Source: Notospermus geniculatus (Eukaryota; Nemertea; Pilidiophora; Heteronemertea; Lineidae). From it: DNA of 64,000 nucleotides. Below the pieces are notes generated by a model. It was given only the letters and a program-made list of their open reading frames with translations, was not told the DNA's origin and made no database searches. Shown piece by piece: positions 11,735 through 21,400 of this stretch (its first letter is position 1; each line of letters opens with the position of its first letter). The stretch is from NCBI GenBank assembly GCA_002633025.1, contig NMRB01000533.1, positions 220,621 to 284,620 of the forward strand, given 5' to 3'. The position numbers and the translations under genes are program-made.

Positions 11735-12255
11735 AAGTGCCACTCTGTGCATGAGGCATGCCTCACTCAGTATCCCTCCCCAACGACGAACGTGATAAGA
11801 CTGGTGTCCTGTCCAACCCAGCCAGTTGTAGCATCTAGGGTGGACCGATGCCATGTCAAAATCTTAGCTGACAAAAATGGCCGCCGTCCTTTTTCATCAC
11901 TTGAGAAGTTCAACGCGCTGTTATAGCGTGACTAACCCTTCATCAAGTAAGGTACCAGGCTGCAACTCATTCTTTAACGTGTGGCAACAGTTTCAATGCC
12001 TATGTTGAACAGTTTTGTCGAGCATGCATTGAAACGTCCTGATATGATCAACCTCTCCATGAATTAGCGCTGTGGTATACGGTGTACATCGACCGCATCT
12101 GTAACCTATAAACGAGGTTGCATAAAGGTCAAAGGTTACGTCTGCCGTGACGAGATAGAAAACGTAATGCATACAGTGGCGCTTTAACCATGTTAAGTTT
12201 TTTTCACTTCGACATATTCTAAACTCTAATTTTCTCCCGTGCCTCCTTCTTTCAG

Positions 12256-13497
12256 CCGACAGACATCGAGAAAGACCAAGAATTGGAATGTAACGATGAC
12301 GAAGACGCAGAAAGCGACAATGAAGGAGAATATGAATGCGAGATGGCGCCACTTGTCAAACAACCAACCATACTGGAGGATATCATTGAAGTCAGCGAAC
12401 ACTCGTCGCCGGCGCGACAAAGTCTTGGTATGAACGACGAATGCGTGCACCACCATGCCAATAACGCGTTACCGTCGGTGGTGATACCGAAACCGCCAGA
12501 CCAAGTCGTGGTGAACGTCAACCACGCACAAATGGACACGATACCGTTTCAAGAGGCTGGTTTGCCAGGATTACACGTTGGATTAGCTCAATCCGATTCC
12601 GATGTGTCATCGCTGACCAACCCTTCGTATCAGTACGGGAATCAAACCGAGTATATCAGCGGTGGGGGGTACGGGAATTTTGCATACTCCCCCGGCGAGG
12701 AGGTGCATATTCCTATGCTCCAAGATGATATTGAACAGAAAATGCTTGAGAGTCCCGACCTACCGGAGCCGCCAAACTTTGACTTCCCGCCGGTGGTCGT
12801 CCCGAGTCCGTACATGACCTCCCCCGACGAGAGTCAAGACATTATAAACTGCACATCCTCAGATGAGTCTTCGCAGACGAGTAATAACAGCTCATCCCGC
12901 GAGTCTAGCGACTCCTCACCGCGTGCTAGAAGAATTGAACGCGACCCCCTTAGTGACTATTCATTTTACCAGCAAAGTATTAGTGATAGACTGAATGAAA
13001 TGAATGAGGAACTATTTGATGACATGATGGGCGCGGAGGAGGACCGTAGCATCAGGATGGCGGAGCTCTCAGAGTTCTCGTCATTACCAACAATCCCTGA
13101 GAGCAGTCATGAGAACACGGACGCTGAGGACTTCTACGAAACACGGGTGGAAAATCCGCTAGGACGAAATTCTTGGATGTCAAACCGATCTTTTTCATCT
13201 GACTCCCACGATTCAAAAGGCCGTGGGACGTCACAACCCGAACAAAAATATCCTGCCGCAAATGTTAACGGGTCAGTCCCGAGTAAATCCGGACAGGAAC
13301 AAAATAAAGACACGAAAAACCAAAACTTGCCAAGATATGTGGGCAGTGATAACAATGCCTATGACAATGACCTTGAACTCTCTGATGGAGACCTTGACCT
13401 TCCGGAAGAATGTCAAGGTCGAAGCCATGTTCATCTGATAGACGAACGGACTCTGCTATTGAGTAGTTTTGAAGGGATGGAGAGTACACTCGTGTAA
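12256..13497 (+). CDS. Terminal coding exon of an unidentified acidic Ser-rich protein with a PDZ ligand
   Basis: A pyrimidine tract and TTCTTTCAG end at 12255. The frame then runs 413 codons to TAA at 13495-13497, starting PTDIEKDQELECNDDEDAES. The first in-frame ATG lies well inside, so this is a 3' exon of a longer gene; upstream exons were not found and may lie in gap 1 or left of the window. The peptide is acidic and rich in Ser, Asp, Glu, Pro and Asn, has no transmembrane segment, and looks like a disordered cytoplasmic tail with many phosphosite-like SS/SD runs. It ends ERTLLLSSFEGMESTLV; Thr at -2 and Val at 0 form a class I PDZ ligand. Base composition is coding-like and there are no frameshifts. 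I do not recognise the family. Confidence 0.8.
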   Translation, partial: PTDIEKDQELECNDDEDAESDNEGEYECEMAPLVKQPTILEDIIEVSEHSSPARQSLGMNDECVHHHANNALPSVVIPKPPDQVVVNVNHAQMDTIPFQEAGLPGLHVGLAQSDSDVSSLTNPSYQYGNQTEYISGGGYGNFAYSPGEEVHIPMLQDDIEQKMLESPDLPEPPNFDFPPVVVPSPYMTSPDESQDIINCTSSDESSQTSNNSSSRESSDSSPRARRIERDPLSDYSFYQQSISDRLNEMNEELFDDMMGAEEDRSIRMAELSEFSSLPTIPESSHENTDAEDFYETRVENPLGRNSWMSNRSFSSDSHDSKGRGTSQPEQKYPAANVNGSVPSKSGQEQNKDTKNQNLPRYVGSDNNAYDNDLELSDGDLDLPEECQGRSHVHLIDERTLLLSSFEGMESTLV

Positions 13498-13527
13498 ATC
13501 GGTGGCGGGTAACTATAGGACCAGTCT

Positions 13528-13563
13528 CAATAGATGGCGTGATATTCAACACGCCACCTATTG
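13528..13563 (+). other. Hairpin in the 3' UTR of the unidentified gene
   Basis: Starting 31 bases after the stop codon, CAATAGATGGCGTG and CACGCCACCTATTG form a 14-bp stem with one mismatch around an 8-base loop. It may be a structured UTR element or a fragment of a repeat, since a similar ATAGATGGCG word occurs in the family C repeats. Confidence 0.5.
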
Positions 13564-14043
13564 GGAATTTTCAAACTAATATTTCTACCGGTAATGCATT
13601 TGTCTGTAAATAAGTGTTACAAAATGTCCGCTGTCTAATTTCAATTTGAATTTTGCCATAAGTTGAATTAACCCCTTTGTATGAATTCTTTGAAAATCCT
13701 AAGTTCTTCTGCATTGTTTAGATGTAATATAGAGAAAGAACGCTGTAGAATTCAATCCCACTCGTTCTCTTCGAAAGGTTCACCAAGTCCCTGGGAATGC
13801 ACTTTGGTGATTCATCTTCTATGAATCATAGAGCTGCTGGTGCTAAAAACGATTGAGTCTGGCGAACCAAGTTAATTTCTGCGAGTTGAGAGAAATGCCA
13901 GATCACTTGATGTGGACTGCCGACGCCTTCATGAATCTCCTCCGCACTGAACAGTTCTGTCAAAGATGTGAAGAATATTGGAGATGATTTTTGCCTCCGT
14001 GGTATCTGAAGCCAAGGATTCAACAGAAAACAAGATGTAGGCC

Positions 14044-14144
14044 TGGCCCCATATTCACAAAGCTAAGTGTGATACTTATCTTTTGTGTTGAACAAAGGAT
14101 AAGTGTCATACTGAGACTTAAGTAGTTTTATGAATACGGGGCCT
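14044..14144. mobile_element. GGCCC-ended MITE with a TTATCTTTTGTGTTGAAC core
   Basis: Ends GGCCCCATATTCAC...GAATACGGGGCC. The core AAGTGTGATACTTATC/GATAAGTGTCATACT is shared with 22048-22159, 50297-50556 and 51072-51190. Confidence 0.85.
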
Positions 14145-14371
14145 GAACATGACTTTCCAGTATCATATCTGGGACCTAGGGGTCTCCCCCAGAAAAATTT
14201 GAAATCTAGAAGGCCGTTGGTGCGATTTCCCAGCATCAGAGAGACAAATTATAAGGCAATTCTGTGGCGCTTTGAAAAAGGGCAATTTTTCTAACGTTGG
14301 TCACCGAAAAAAGGGGGGGGGGGCACGGATCCGCGCGCCTGGTTAAGGGCACGAAAATCCTTTGTCAGTCT

Positions 14372-14630
14372 GATACACTCGTCCCCACTGTTCAGTTGGT
14401 ATGGACCCACTAAACACTGACGTGATTGGCGCCAATGTGAAGGATCATCAACAGACGGCGCTGTTTGACGAGGAATCCACAATCATAAGCCATCACCACA
14501 CGTGTACGCCACCGTAACACACTTTCTGATTGGCAAAGAAACGTGTACTAAAATGTACACTGTATATTCATACTCGCGGCAGATTCCCAGCGGGATCCCG
14601 AATCGGACTGCTAACGCCGTCTATTAGTGA
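14372..14630 (+). repeat. Dispersed repeat family C, copy 1
   Basis: Begins CACTCGTCCCCACTGTTCAG and contains CGTAACACACTTTCTGATTG and AAATGTACACTGTATATTC. The other copies are 24553-24764 (inverted) and 39574-39893. Confidence 0.75.
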
Positions 14631-15015
14631 TACTTTGAGGATGGCATCAACTGAAGCAGTTTCAGAGCGTGGGTAACGCGTAGTTTGAAACTGCGGCAGA
14701 AGTTTATCAGGCTGACAGTGAACAATAGATTTCCCGCAAATGGAAAATAGTTCACGCACTCTGTATTATGACGGCCATACTATGACGACAGCTTCGTGAA
14801 CAATGTCCCTGAAATTCAGTGCCAGGCCTTGCCACCGGCATCAGGGGTCGAGAACAGGAAATTTGATCTCGCTCTCTCTCTTTCAAAGCGAAAGTGTCAC
14901 GAATCTTCTTTCCTTTCCTGTGGCTGCATTTGTGAAGGTTACATTCGGCAATACAGAAGTTATTGATCGTAACGTAATGTTCAATGTCAAATTAGGAATC
15001 CTGACTATATACAAG

Positions 15016-15098
15016 CTTGGAGGAATTATACAGCGGCGGCGATGATGGAACCTTTGTAGTAGGCTCGTTGTTTCTCCTGTCAGTATAATTCCTCCAAT
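15016..15098. repeat. Inverted-repeat element with TTGGAGGAATTATAC ends
   Basis: The 15-bp ends are exact inverses, enclosing about 50 bases. Confidence 0.75.
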
Positions 15099-15147
15099 AG
15101 CCTACAAGTGAACATGATATAGTATCTTCCAATTGTGTTTTAACTGG

Positions 15148-15245
15148 GCTCGAGTTCTGTGGCGCAGTGGTTGAACGTTGTTCTCGACACTGGATGCCAC
15201 GGGTTGGATGCCACGGGTTCGATTCCCGGCCGAGTTGCCGCTGTG
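15148..15245 (+). mobile_element. SINE-like tRNA-derived head
   Basis: TTCTGTGGCGCAGTGGTTGA resembles an A box, and GGGTTCGATTCCCGGCC is a near-perfect B box. The segment GGATGCCACGGGTT is duplicated in tandem just before the B box, so it cannot fold as an intact tRNA. Confidence 0.55.
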
Positions 15246-15754
15246 TATTCTCAAAACTTGTCTCCAAAGGACCAGAGATACGCTGAAATAACAGCTCTTT
15301 CAATTCCCATAAAAACGTTTCTGGACCTGGAATAGGCCTAGGCTGGCCATGTGAAACGCCCCAATATGTAGACTAGGCCTATACCATGTATACAGTGGAA
15401 AGCGCAGTAGGCCTGAGAATGCGCCATATTTTTATGCACCAAGAAGTTTCAGTCAGACCAACGTTACCACTCAGTGGCAGCCATTGTAACAAATTCCCTG
15501 ATGATTTGTTGCAGCGGATAAAAGGTCCCTAACGTACATGTACACAAATGTCACCATTAGTCACTTCAGAATAAACACAACTTCGGGAGAAGGAAATGTC
15601 ACCAATTTGAACCCGGCCCAGTGGCCAAACTTTGTTTCCATGGTAACAGAAACCGTATCATTTATGAAGGCGACGGTGCGGGACGTGATGGATTGAGGGA
15701 AAACTCAGTGACCAAACGGCTGGCAACGGGTGGCCAGAACTGGTGTAGGCCTAC

Positions 15755-15967
15755 ATGAACATCATCTGCCTTGTGTCCGACATCTGTAAGATGACCAAAT
15801 GGAACCAGTGGTTGTCAAGGAACAAACAAATACGTGAAAGGGCCGCCAACAAAATCCTCGACCAGCAACCAAAGTTAGTGCTGCCATCTGTACACTGGAA
15901 AAAGAACTACGTTAGAGCAGACGACACAAACGGGTTAGAAAATTACCAAGATGTAATCAAAATGTAG
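15755..15967 (+). CDS. Small ORF or exon candidate, unrecognised
   Basis: An ORF of 70 codons whose centre (KMTKWNQWLSRNKQIRERAA, then NKILDQQPK) has the charged, helical composition of real coding sequence. A GTTAGT donor-like site follows QQPK near 15872. I see no acceptor or homologue that would confirm it. Confidence 0.22.
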   Translation: MNIICLVSDICKMTKWNQWLSRNKQIRERAANKILDQQPKLVLPSVHWKKNYVRADDTNGLENYQDVIKM

Positions 15968-16795
15968 TACCCGATGAAACGATTCTCAAAACTTTGCCAT
16001 CTGCAAACTTTGTAACTGTCAATGGCCCATATCTGATATTTAAACGAATTTGGCATGAACATACATTTGAAAACTGCTTGTTAATATGGCTTTCGTTTCA
16101 AAAATCCAAATTCTAGGCTGCAAGAAAGATTGCTCAGTTACCGGTATTAAAGCCTGCCATACATGGTCAATTTTTTCACAGCATTTTGGGAATTCAGAAT
16201 TCAGACTTGGGTCCAAAAGGGCCTAAACATATAGGCTCAAATGTACTGGTAAACCTTTTATATTGAGCATAGGCCAAAGACTAGAAATTGACTTGTCAGC
16301 TAATTTGAAGATCACCCTCGAGTTGTTTATTTGACTGTGTATGGCGAGGGCAATAGTTGCATACTTTGTGAAATTGGGGAATCAAGTTCATCACAAATGA
16401 ATTTGAAATAAACTAACAGGAAGATGTATTCTCACACTTTTTCTATTTAATCCGATGTAAAGTATTCTCCTCGCTGAGCATATGCTTATACTATAAACAG
16501 ATTACAATAAGGAATATGTACACAGATTACATCAATTTATGTACAGATCTGCCGACACCAGGTGCCATGTCAGGAAATCAACTTCACATGTGAAAAGAAG
16601 AAAATATTCCACTGTGTTGTCCCAGTAAATAAGGTGTTTATTCTGGCAAACATACTGCCACAATTCCTCCAGACTCCCTCAGGTTTACTTCAAGATTTTT
16701 TCAGGCAAGGTGAATTTATTCTCCCAACTGTTCCATCTGATGTTGTTTTTCCCTTTATCATGATTCAACTAACATATCCATGAGCCGGGATACTT

Positions 16796-17112
16796 TCTGT
16801 AGAGGCCACCATCAGTTAGTGGTCCTACGACGTCATAGCAGTCCTAGGACGTCATGAAATTTGACGTCATAGAGAAGAATTTCATGCCACAATGTCAATG
16901 GTCATCCAAATTGATATTGAGGTCATGGCATACGTTGATGTCAAATTTTGTGACATTTGAGGACCGCCAAGAGGTGGCCTCTAACGGCAGTCAAGTCTGC
17001 CATGACGTCATCCATAATGACACGGACACCATGGCTTACGTCTTTGACGTCAAATTTTGTGATGCTTTAGGATCACTAAGAGGCGGCCTCTAACGGCAGT
17101 CAAGTCTCCCAT
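16796..17112. mobile_element. MITE family I, partly tandem
   Basis: TAGAGGCCACC...TTAGTGGTCCT at the left is inverted as AGGACCGCCAAGAGGTGGCC at about 16961-16980. A second half-unit ending GGCCTCTAACGGCAGTCAAG follows. The interior repeats GACGTCA and GTCAAATTTTGTGA. A related copy lies at 51955-52137. Confidence 0.7.
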
Positions 17113-17250
17113 TAACATTAGCAATGGTCTTCTCCAAAAGTGTGCGTGTATACTAGGCTGATTTTACATTATTTATAATTTACATATATTACATGATTTT
17201 TATTTAAAACAGTAATTGCATCGTTAATAATTGCATAAAGCAATAAATAT

Positions 17251-17826
17251 TTACTTGATCAGATCTGGCATGAGAAGGAGCAAGAAACTGTATTGCACTG
17301 CATCAACAAAGTTCTTGCTTCTAAAATCAAGTTGCTGGGCAACTAGTTTTCTTGTGGAGCAACTATATGAGGTATACGACCGAATAGGGAACTGGGATGT
17401 TCTTCGCCAAGTTTCCGTAGGCCTCACGGAAGCTGGGCGTCCCTTGTTTTGTGGTCCAGTTGTGTAGCTTGGTATGAGATAGTAAGTCAACTTACAGGTC
17501 TGCAAGTCTGAGTAAAAGTTGAGTAACACTATGCAGGGGAAAACCAGATGCCCCGCAGAAGCAGATTTTGCAAATAAGGAGAACAAAGCTGAGATAGCAG
17601 AATATCCAGATGTGGGTTCCCAAAATGCCCCAAAGATTAAATTAACGAATACCATTCTCTCAAACGCTGTACTGACTAGAATGTTTATTGAGAAATGGGC
17701 CATTAGTCTCTTTATTATCATCCTGTCAATTTCAGTCAGTGGCCGGCCCTGGAGACCACAGGAAATCGACAAGTCTCGGTTGCAACCAAAAGATAATACC
17801 AAATATAGCCCTTCGTCTTGGACCAA
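17251..17826 (-). CDS. Unrecognised 191-codon open frame, probably fortuitous
   Basis: A fairly long stop-free frame containing a hydrophobic stretch (IFGAFWEPTSGYSAISALFS). It has no Met start at its 5' end, no recognisable domain, and lies downstream of the candidate poly(A) signal of the PLEKHG5-like gene. It could be an exon of another transcript, a decayed repeat, or chance. Confidence 0.12.
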   Translation of the reverse strand: MVQDEGLYLVLSFGCNRDLSISCGLQGRPLTEIDRMIIKRLMAHFSINILVSTAFERMVFVNLIFGAFWEPTSGYSAISALFSLFAKSASAGHLVFPCIVLLNFYSDLQTCKLTYYLIPSYTTGPQNKGRPASVRPTETWRRTSQFPIRSYTSYSCSTRKLVAQQLDFRSKNFVDAVQYSFLLLLMPDLIK

Positions 17827-18083
17827 ATAAACTGGCCGTCACAAAGATGAGCTATGAACTTGAACTAAAATCTAACGCAAAAAAGCTCATAAAAGGTGCA
17901 TTTTATGGACATTGCATGAAGTAGCCTACACATAAATAGAATTTAAAATGTTAGGATAAACATAATGATGTACACCTCCAAACTGTTTGGCAAAGTGAAA
18001 CTAGTACTGTTCAATGCGTTGATCTGAAGGCTTTCGACTCTTTGAAATGTTTACATGAAGGCCAAAGTGACACATGTTCCAAC

Positions 18084-18118
18084 CTACATCTGGACATGTG
18101 CAACATGTCCAGATGTAG
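18084..18118. other. Perfect 15-bp stem-loop
   Basis: CTACATCTGGACATG and its exact inverse around the loop TGTGCAA, or TGCAA if the stem is trimmed. It lies about 100 bases past the candidate poly(A) signal of the PLEKHG5-like gene, or in its 3' UTR if a distal site is used. Confidence 0.6.
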
Positions 18119-18214
18119 TGGCACATTTGTGACCAATTTTCCCCACGTGGTAATAATACTGTTTTCAAGATATTCAGAACTAAAATAAGGCATGAAACAT
18201 TAAAAGATGAGCTC

Positions 18215-18220
18215 TTTATT
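18215..18220 (-). terminator. Candidate poly(A) signal of the PLEKHG5-like gene
   Basis: AATAAA on the minus strand about 180 bases after the stop codon in exon 15. It is a plausible 3' UTR length, but other AATAAA words occur further down (for example near 17690), so site usage is not settled. Confidence 0.35.
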
Positions 18221-18400
18221 TCTGTTAAAATATCCTTGAAGTAGGCAGAAGTTCCTTCGTTCTGTCCGACTCTGACTCTGATCGATGTCTTCAGTTGCGT
18301 TGTTGAAAGATCTTGGTTTTTGTTGTCATAGAGTTGCTCGCATCCGCACCGCCTGCAGCCAAGTTCCAGCACAATATGATAGAGGGCACCACTGTAGACG

Positions 18401-18410
18401 CTAGACTTCT
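18401..18410 (-). CDS. PLEKHG5: PLEKHG5-like exon 15, terminal micro-coding exon encoding -EV-stop
   Basis: Upstream (minus strand) are a branch-point-like CTAAC and the pyrimidine-rich CTCACTTTTACTTTTCAG, then A-GAA-GTC-TAG. The first base completes the Ser codon left open by exon 14, so the protein ends LEASEV, like the S-E-V end of human PLEKHG5. The intron from exon 14 is about 2.1 kb. I chose this site by searching for an acceptor followed by N-GAR-GTN-stop. Confidence 0.75.
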
Positions 18411-21400
18411 CTGAAAAGTAAAAGTGAGGCAGGGTTAGGATAATGGCGCACAGATTACGAGGGTCACCAGCATGGTTCAAAACATCACTTTCTAGAAGAA
18501 GTAATCTTGCAGTAGCTTGTTGTACATCTGAGTACCAGTGTAACGTTTTTCAGTGAGGCCTGTGTGCCAATTACAATGGATTGACGGAATAAGCCACAAC
18601 TTGACAATAAGTGACACACAGAGAAACAGCGAGTCTGTTTCCCAGTGTGTTCCAAACAGTGAGAATCACACAGAAAAATGGCCACACTGAAAAACGTTAC
18701 ACCAGTAAAGGCAATTGTCGAGATTGCCATTTGGTTTTTTGGATGTGCCTATTGTATGGAGGCAGCAAGACAGAAAATTAAAGGTTTTATCACCGAATGC
18801 AGCATGAAACACACAAGAAAATACAGTTTGGTAATGGGATTGTCCAACAAGTGAAACTACCGTTGACAGTTATGCTAACAGCAGAACGCACTTCACAATC
18901 ATGATGCAGTTTGGGCATCAACACAGCTGACTTGATCCCAAGGACAGCTGTGATGGCCTTGTCCAGCAGCTTCGGTTTCAACAATGCAGTCAGTAGTTGT
19001 AACGTCAACAAATCCATGATAAAAGTTGTTAAATCGAATTGCATACAATACATGCTTTGCAAAGAAACGTTGCTTAATGCTAGACCAACAATTCATTCCA
19101 TCATCAATATTTTCAAGACCAAAGTTGTCATTTTATAATGCGAAGTGAATGGATCCTACGGGAATCAGACCAACTATCTCAGGGGCAAATGGAGCAGCCA
19201 TCTCTACTATGCCACTTTGCCAACAACCAGTTGTGTGGCGGTCTAGGAAAACCCGTCGGAAGTCGCTGAGTGATCAACAAGGGCTGTCAGATTGCCTATG
19301 CATTGATCTGCTACAGTTCACCTGTTACGTAGTACATTTCAGCTATTGAAATGTGCGGGTTCACCAAGGCCATTAACACTTTCCTCAAACGCGACATCCG
19401 ACGGGTTTTCCTAGACCGCCTCACAGTTATAAAGGCCTGTTTCCACTATCGCAGATTCCGCCACAGCTTGCAGCAAGCAGAGCGGTTTTCACAGGCATTG
19501 GAATAATCAACAGGACATGTTATTGTTAAACTACCGAAGGATTATCCAAATCCCTGTGAAAACTGCACCGCTCGCCGCAAACCGCGGTGGAATCCGCTGT
19601 AGTAGAAAGGGCGCTTGAAGCATCTCATCACAACAAAAAGTTCTGGCCGAATACAAAGCCAGGAGACAACAATTTTAGCAACAGGCTACAAGGCAAAACA
19701 AGGCATTCCATGGTTTGAGAAAAGGTAATCGAGGCAACAGACAGCCACACATCTCAAAGGGTTGGAGTTTTTCCACATGAGGGTTTTCTCCTTTCTGTTG
19801 GCTTTCAATGGGCAATTCACCATTGTTGGTGTCCATACTGGTGACACCAACGACCGCCCGTACGGGAATACTCTCACTTGGAGAAGCGTCATAACTCTCA
19901 ATTATATATAATACAGGAATTGACAATGAGGCGATGTGTGATTTGACAACCTCTCTCAAACCTAGATTCTTAAGCAATAAACAGGCAAAACTTGCAATAA
20001 TGTTTAAGGAAATATGATATAACTAACATTCCATTGTATTGCACAAGAGTTTTTTACATTAGCTGAAAAAATCTTTCAGCTTCCTTGAAAAGACAGATGA
20101 CCGTGAAGTAACTCTTGCACAATACAACTCTGAACTAAACTATGTGCTTACCATATCTACCCCTAGGTGGCGCTACTGTTGATTATAGTGAAATGAATAC
20201 ATTTTATCATTAGTTTTTACTTTTTATAAGATTTCGGAAGGAAAATGACAGATATCTGAAGAAAGATCCTTTTTGCATTGAAAAGAGCAAATTCCCTCCG
20301 ATAAAAACCACAAACTTGCAAAATTTGAGAAGCTCCCACCTATGCGACACCTCTCATGTCTCTTCTCAGACTGGGACTAGAGTCATGCGTACCCAGGGAG
20401 GAACTTGAGGAACATTCATGATCCCAAACAACTCAGGTCACTACCGGTAACCAAGTATGAGGGTCTACCATCACCCCTACCACACTTACACTCAGCTAAA
20501 TACTTACGAAGCCTCAAGGTCTGAGTTCAACAGTAGCTGTTTCTTGAGCCTCATGATTTGAGAGTGGGTCATCTTTTTCCTACCCTCCAAAGTCATCCCC
20601 GGTACATTTGGCAGATCTGTCGTCGAAAACGACCTCGCCTCCTCGCTTTCTTCATGTGCTGAAATCTGCCCACGAGCTTTCAATGCCTCCTGTGCGGAAT
20701 CTAGACTAAGGCTCGGCGGCTGCAGCGCCGACGTTGACGACGGACGGTCGCTGTGGCGTAGAGGAACGTCGACCGATATCGTCACTTCGTTAGAATGGTC
20801 AAAAACACTATCTGAAGAATGTGACCTACGGTGGTCAATGTCTTGATTGGCGTGTAGCGACCCCGTTGATGAGACACCACTGGAGCTAACCACGCTCCGT
20901 AACGACGTCGACACATCGGTCGATTCTACTAATGTTCGTTCATCCTCTGAATTCCCCGAACTTACATCTAAACCACCCAAGTTCCACGACAGACGTTTAT
21001 GTATTGAAGCATCTTTCTCCTTCCTTTGCATATTTTCAATACTGTCTGCGGTATGATAGCGTTTGTCCCGTCCCGCACGTCTCTGATTTATCTTCCCCTT
21101 CCCGTTCTCCTCCATCGTGAGCGAGATTCTTGGATTCTCACCAAATGTGCTACGATTATCAACGGGTGACATTCGCGACGACGGTGAGTTCGTCCCACTA
21201 CTTGATAACGACTCCGATATCGACAGAGATATTGTTTTTGAATTCCTCGATGGATCTTTCCGTTGCATAGACATCAGTTTACGCCGCACAGGAGACGGGG
21301 ACGAGGGCGGGGAACGTGACGGGGGTAATATATTCACATCGGGGACGGACAACGTATTACCCTGTTCCTTGCCATCCTTAGGCACTGACCGCCGACGTGG

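Noticed and set aside
15148-15245. tRNA gene
   Set aside because: Only the B box is good; an internal duplication disrupts the cloverleaf.
19675-19977. Alternative last exon of the PLEKHG5-like gene starting (S)EVVKSH
   Set aside because: It would follow TTTGAG rather than a pyrimidine-rich acceptor and would not end after the conserved Glu-Val; 18410 fits much better.
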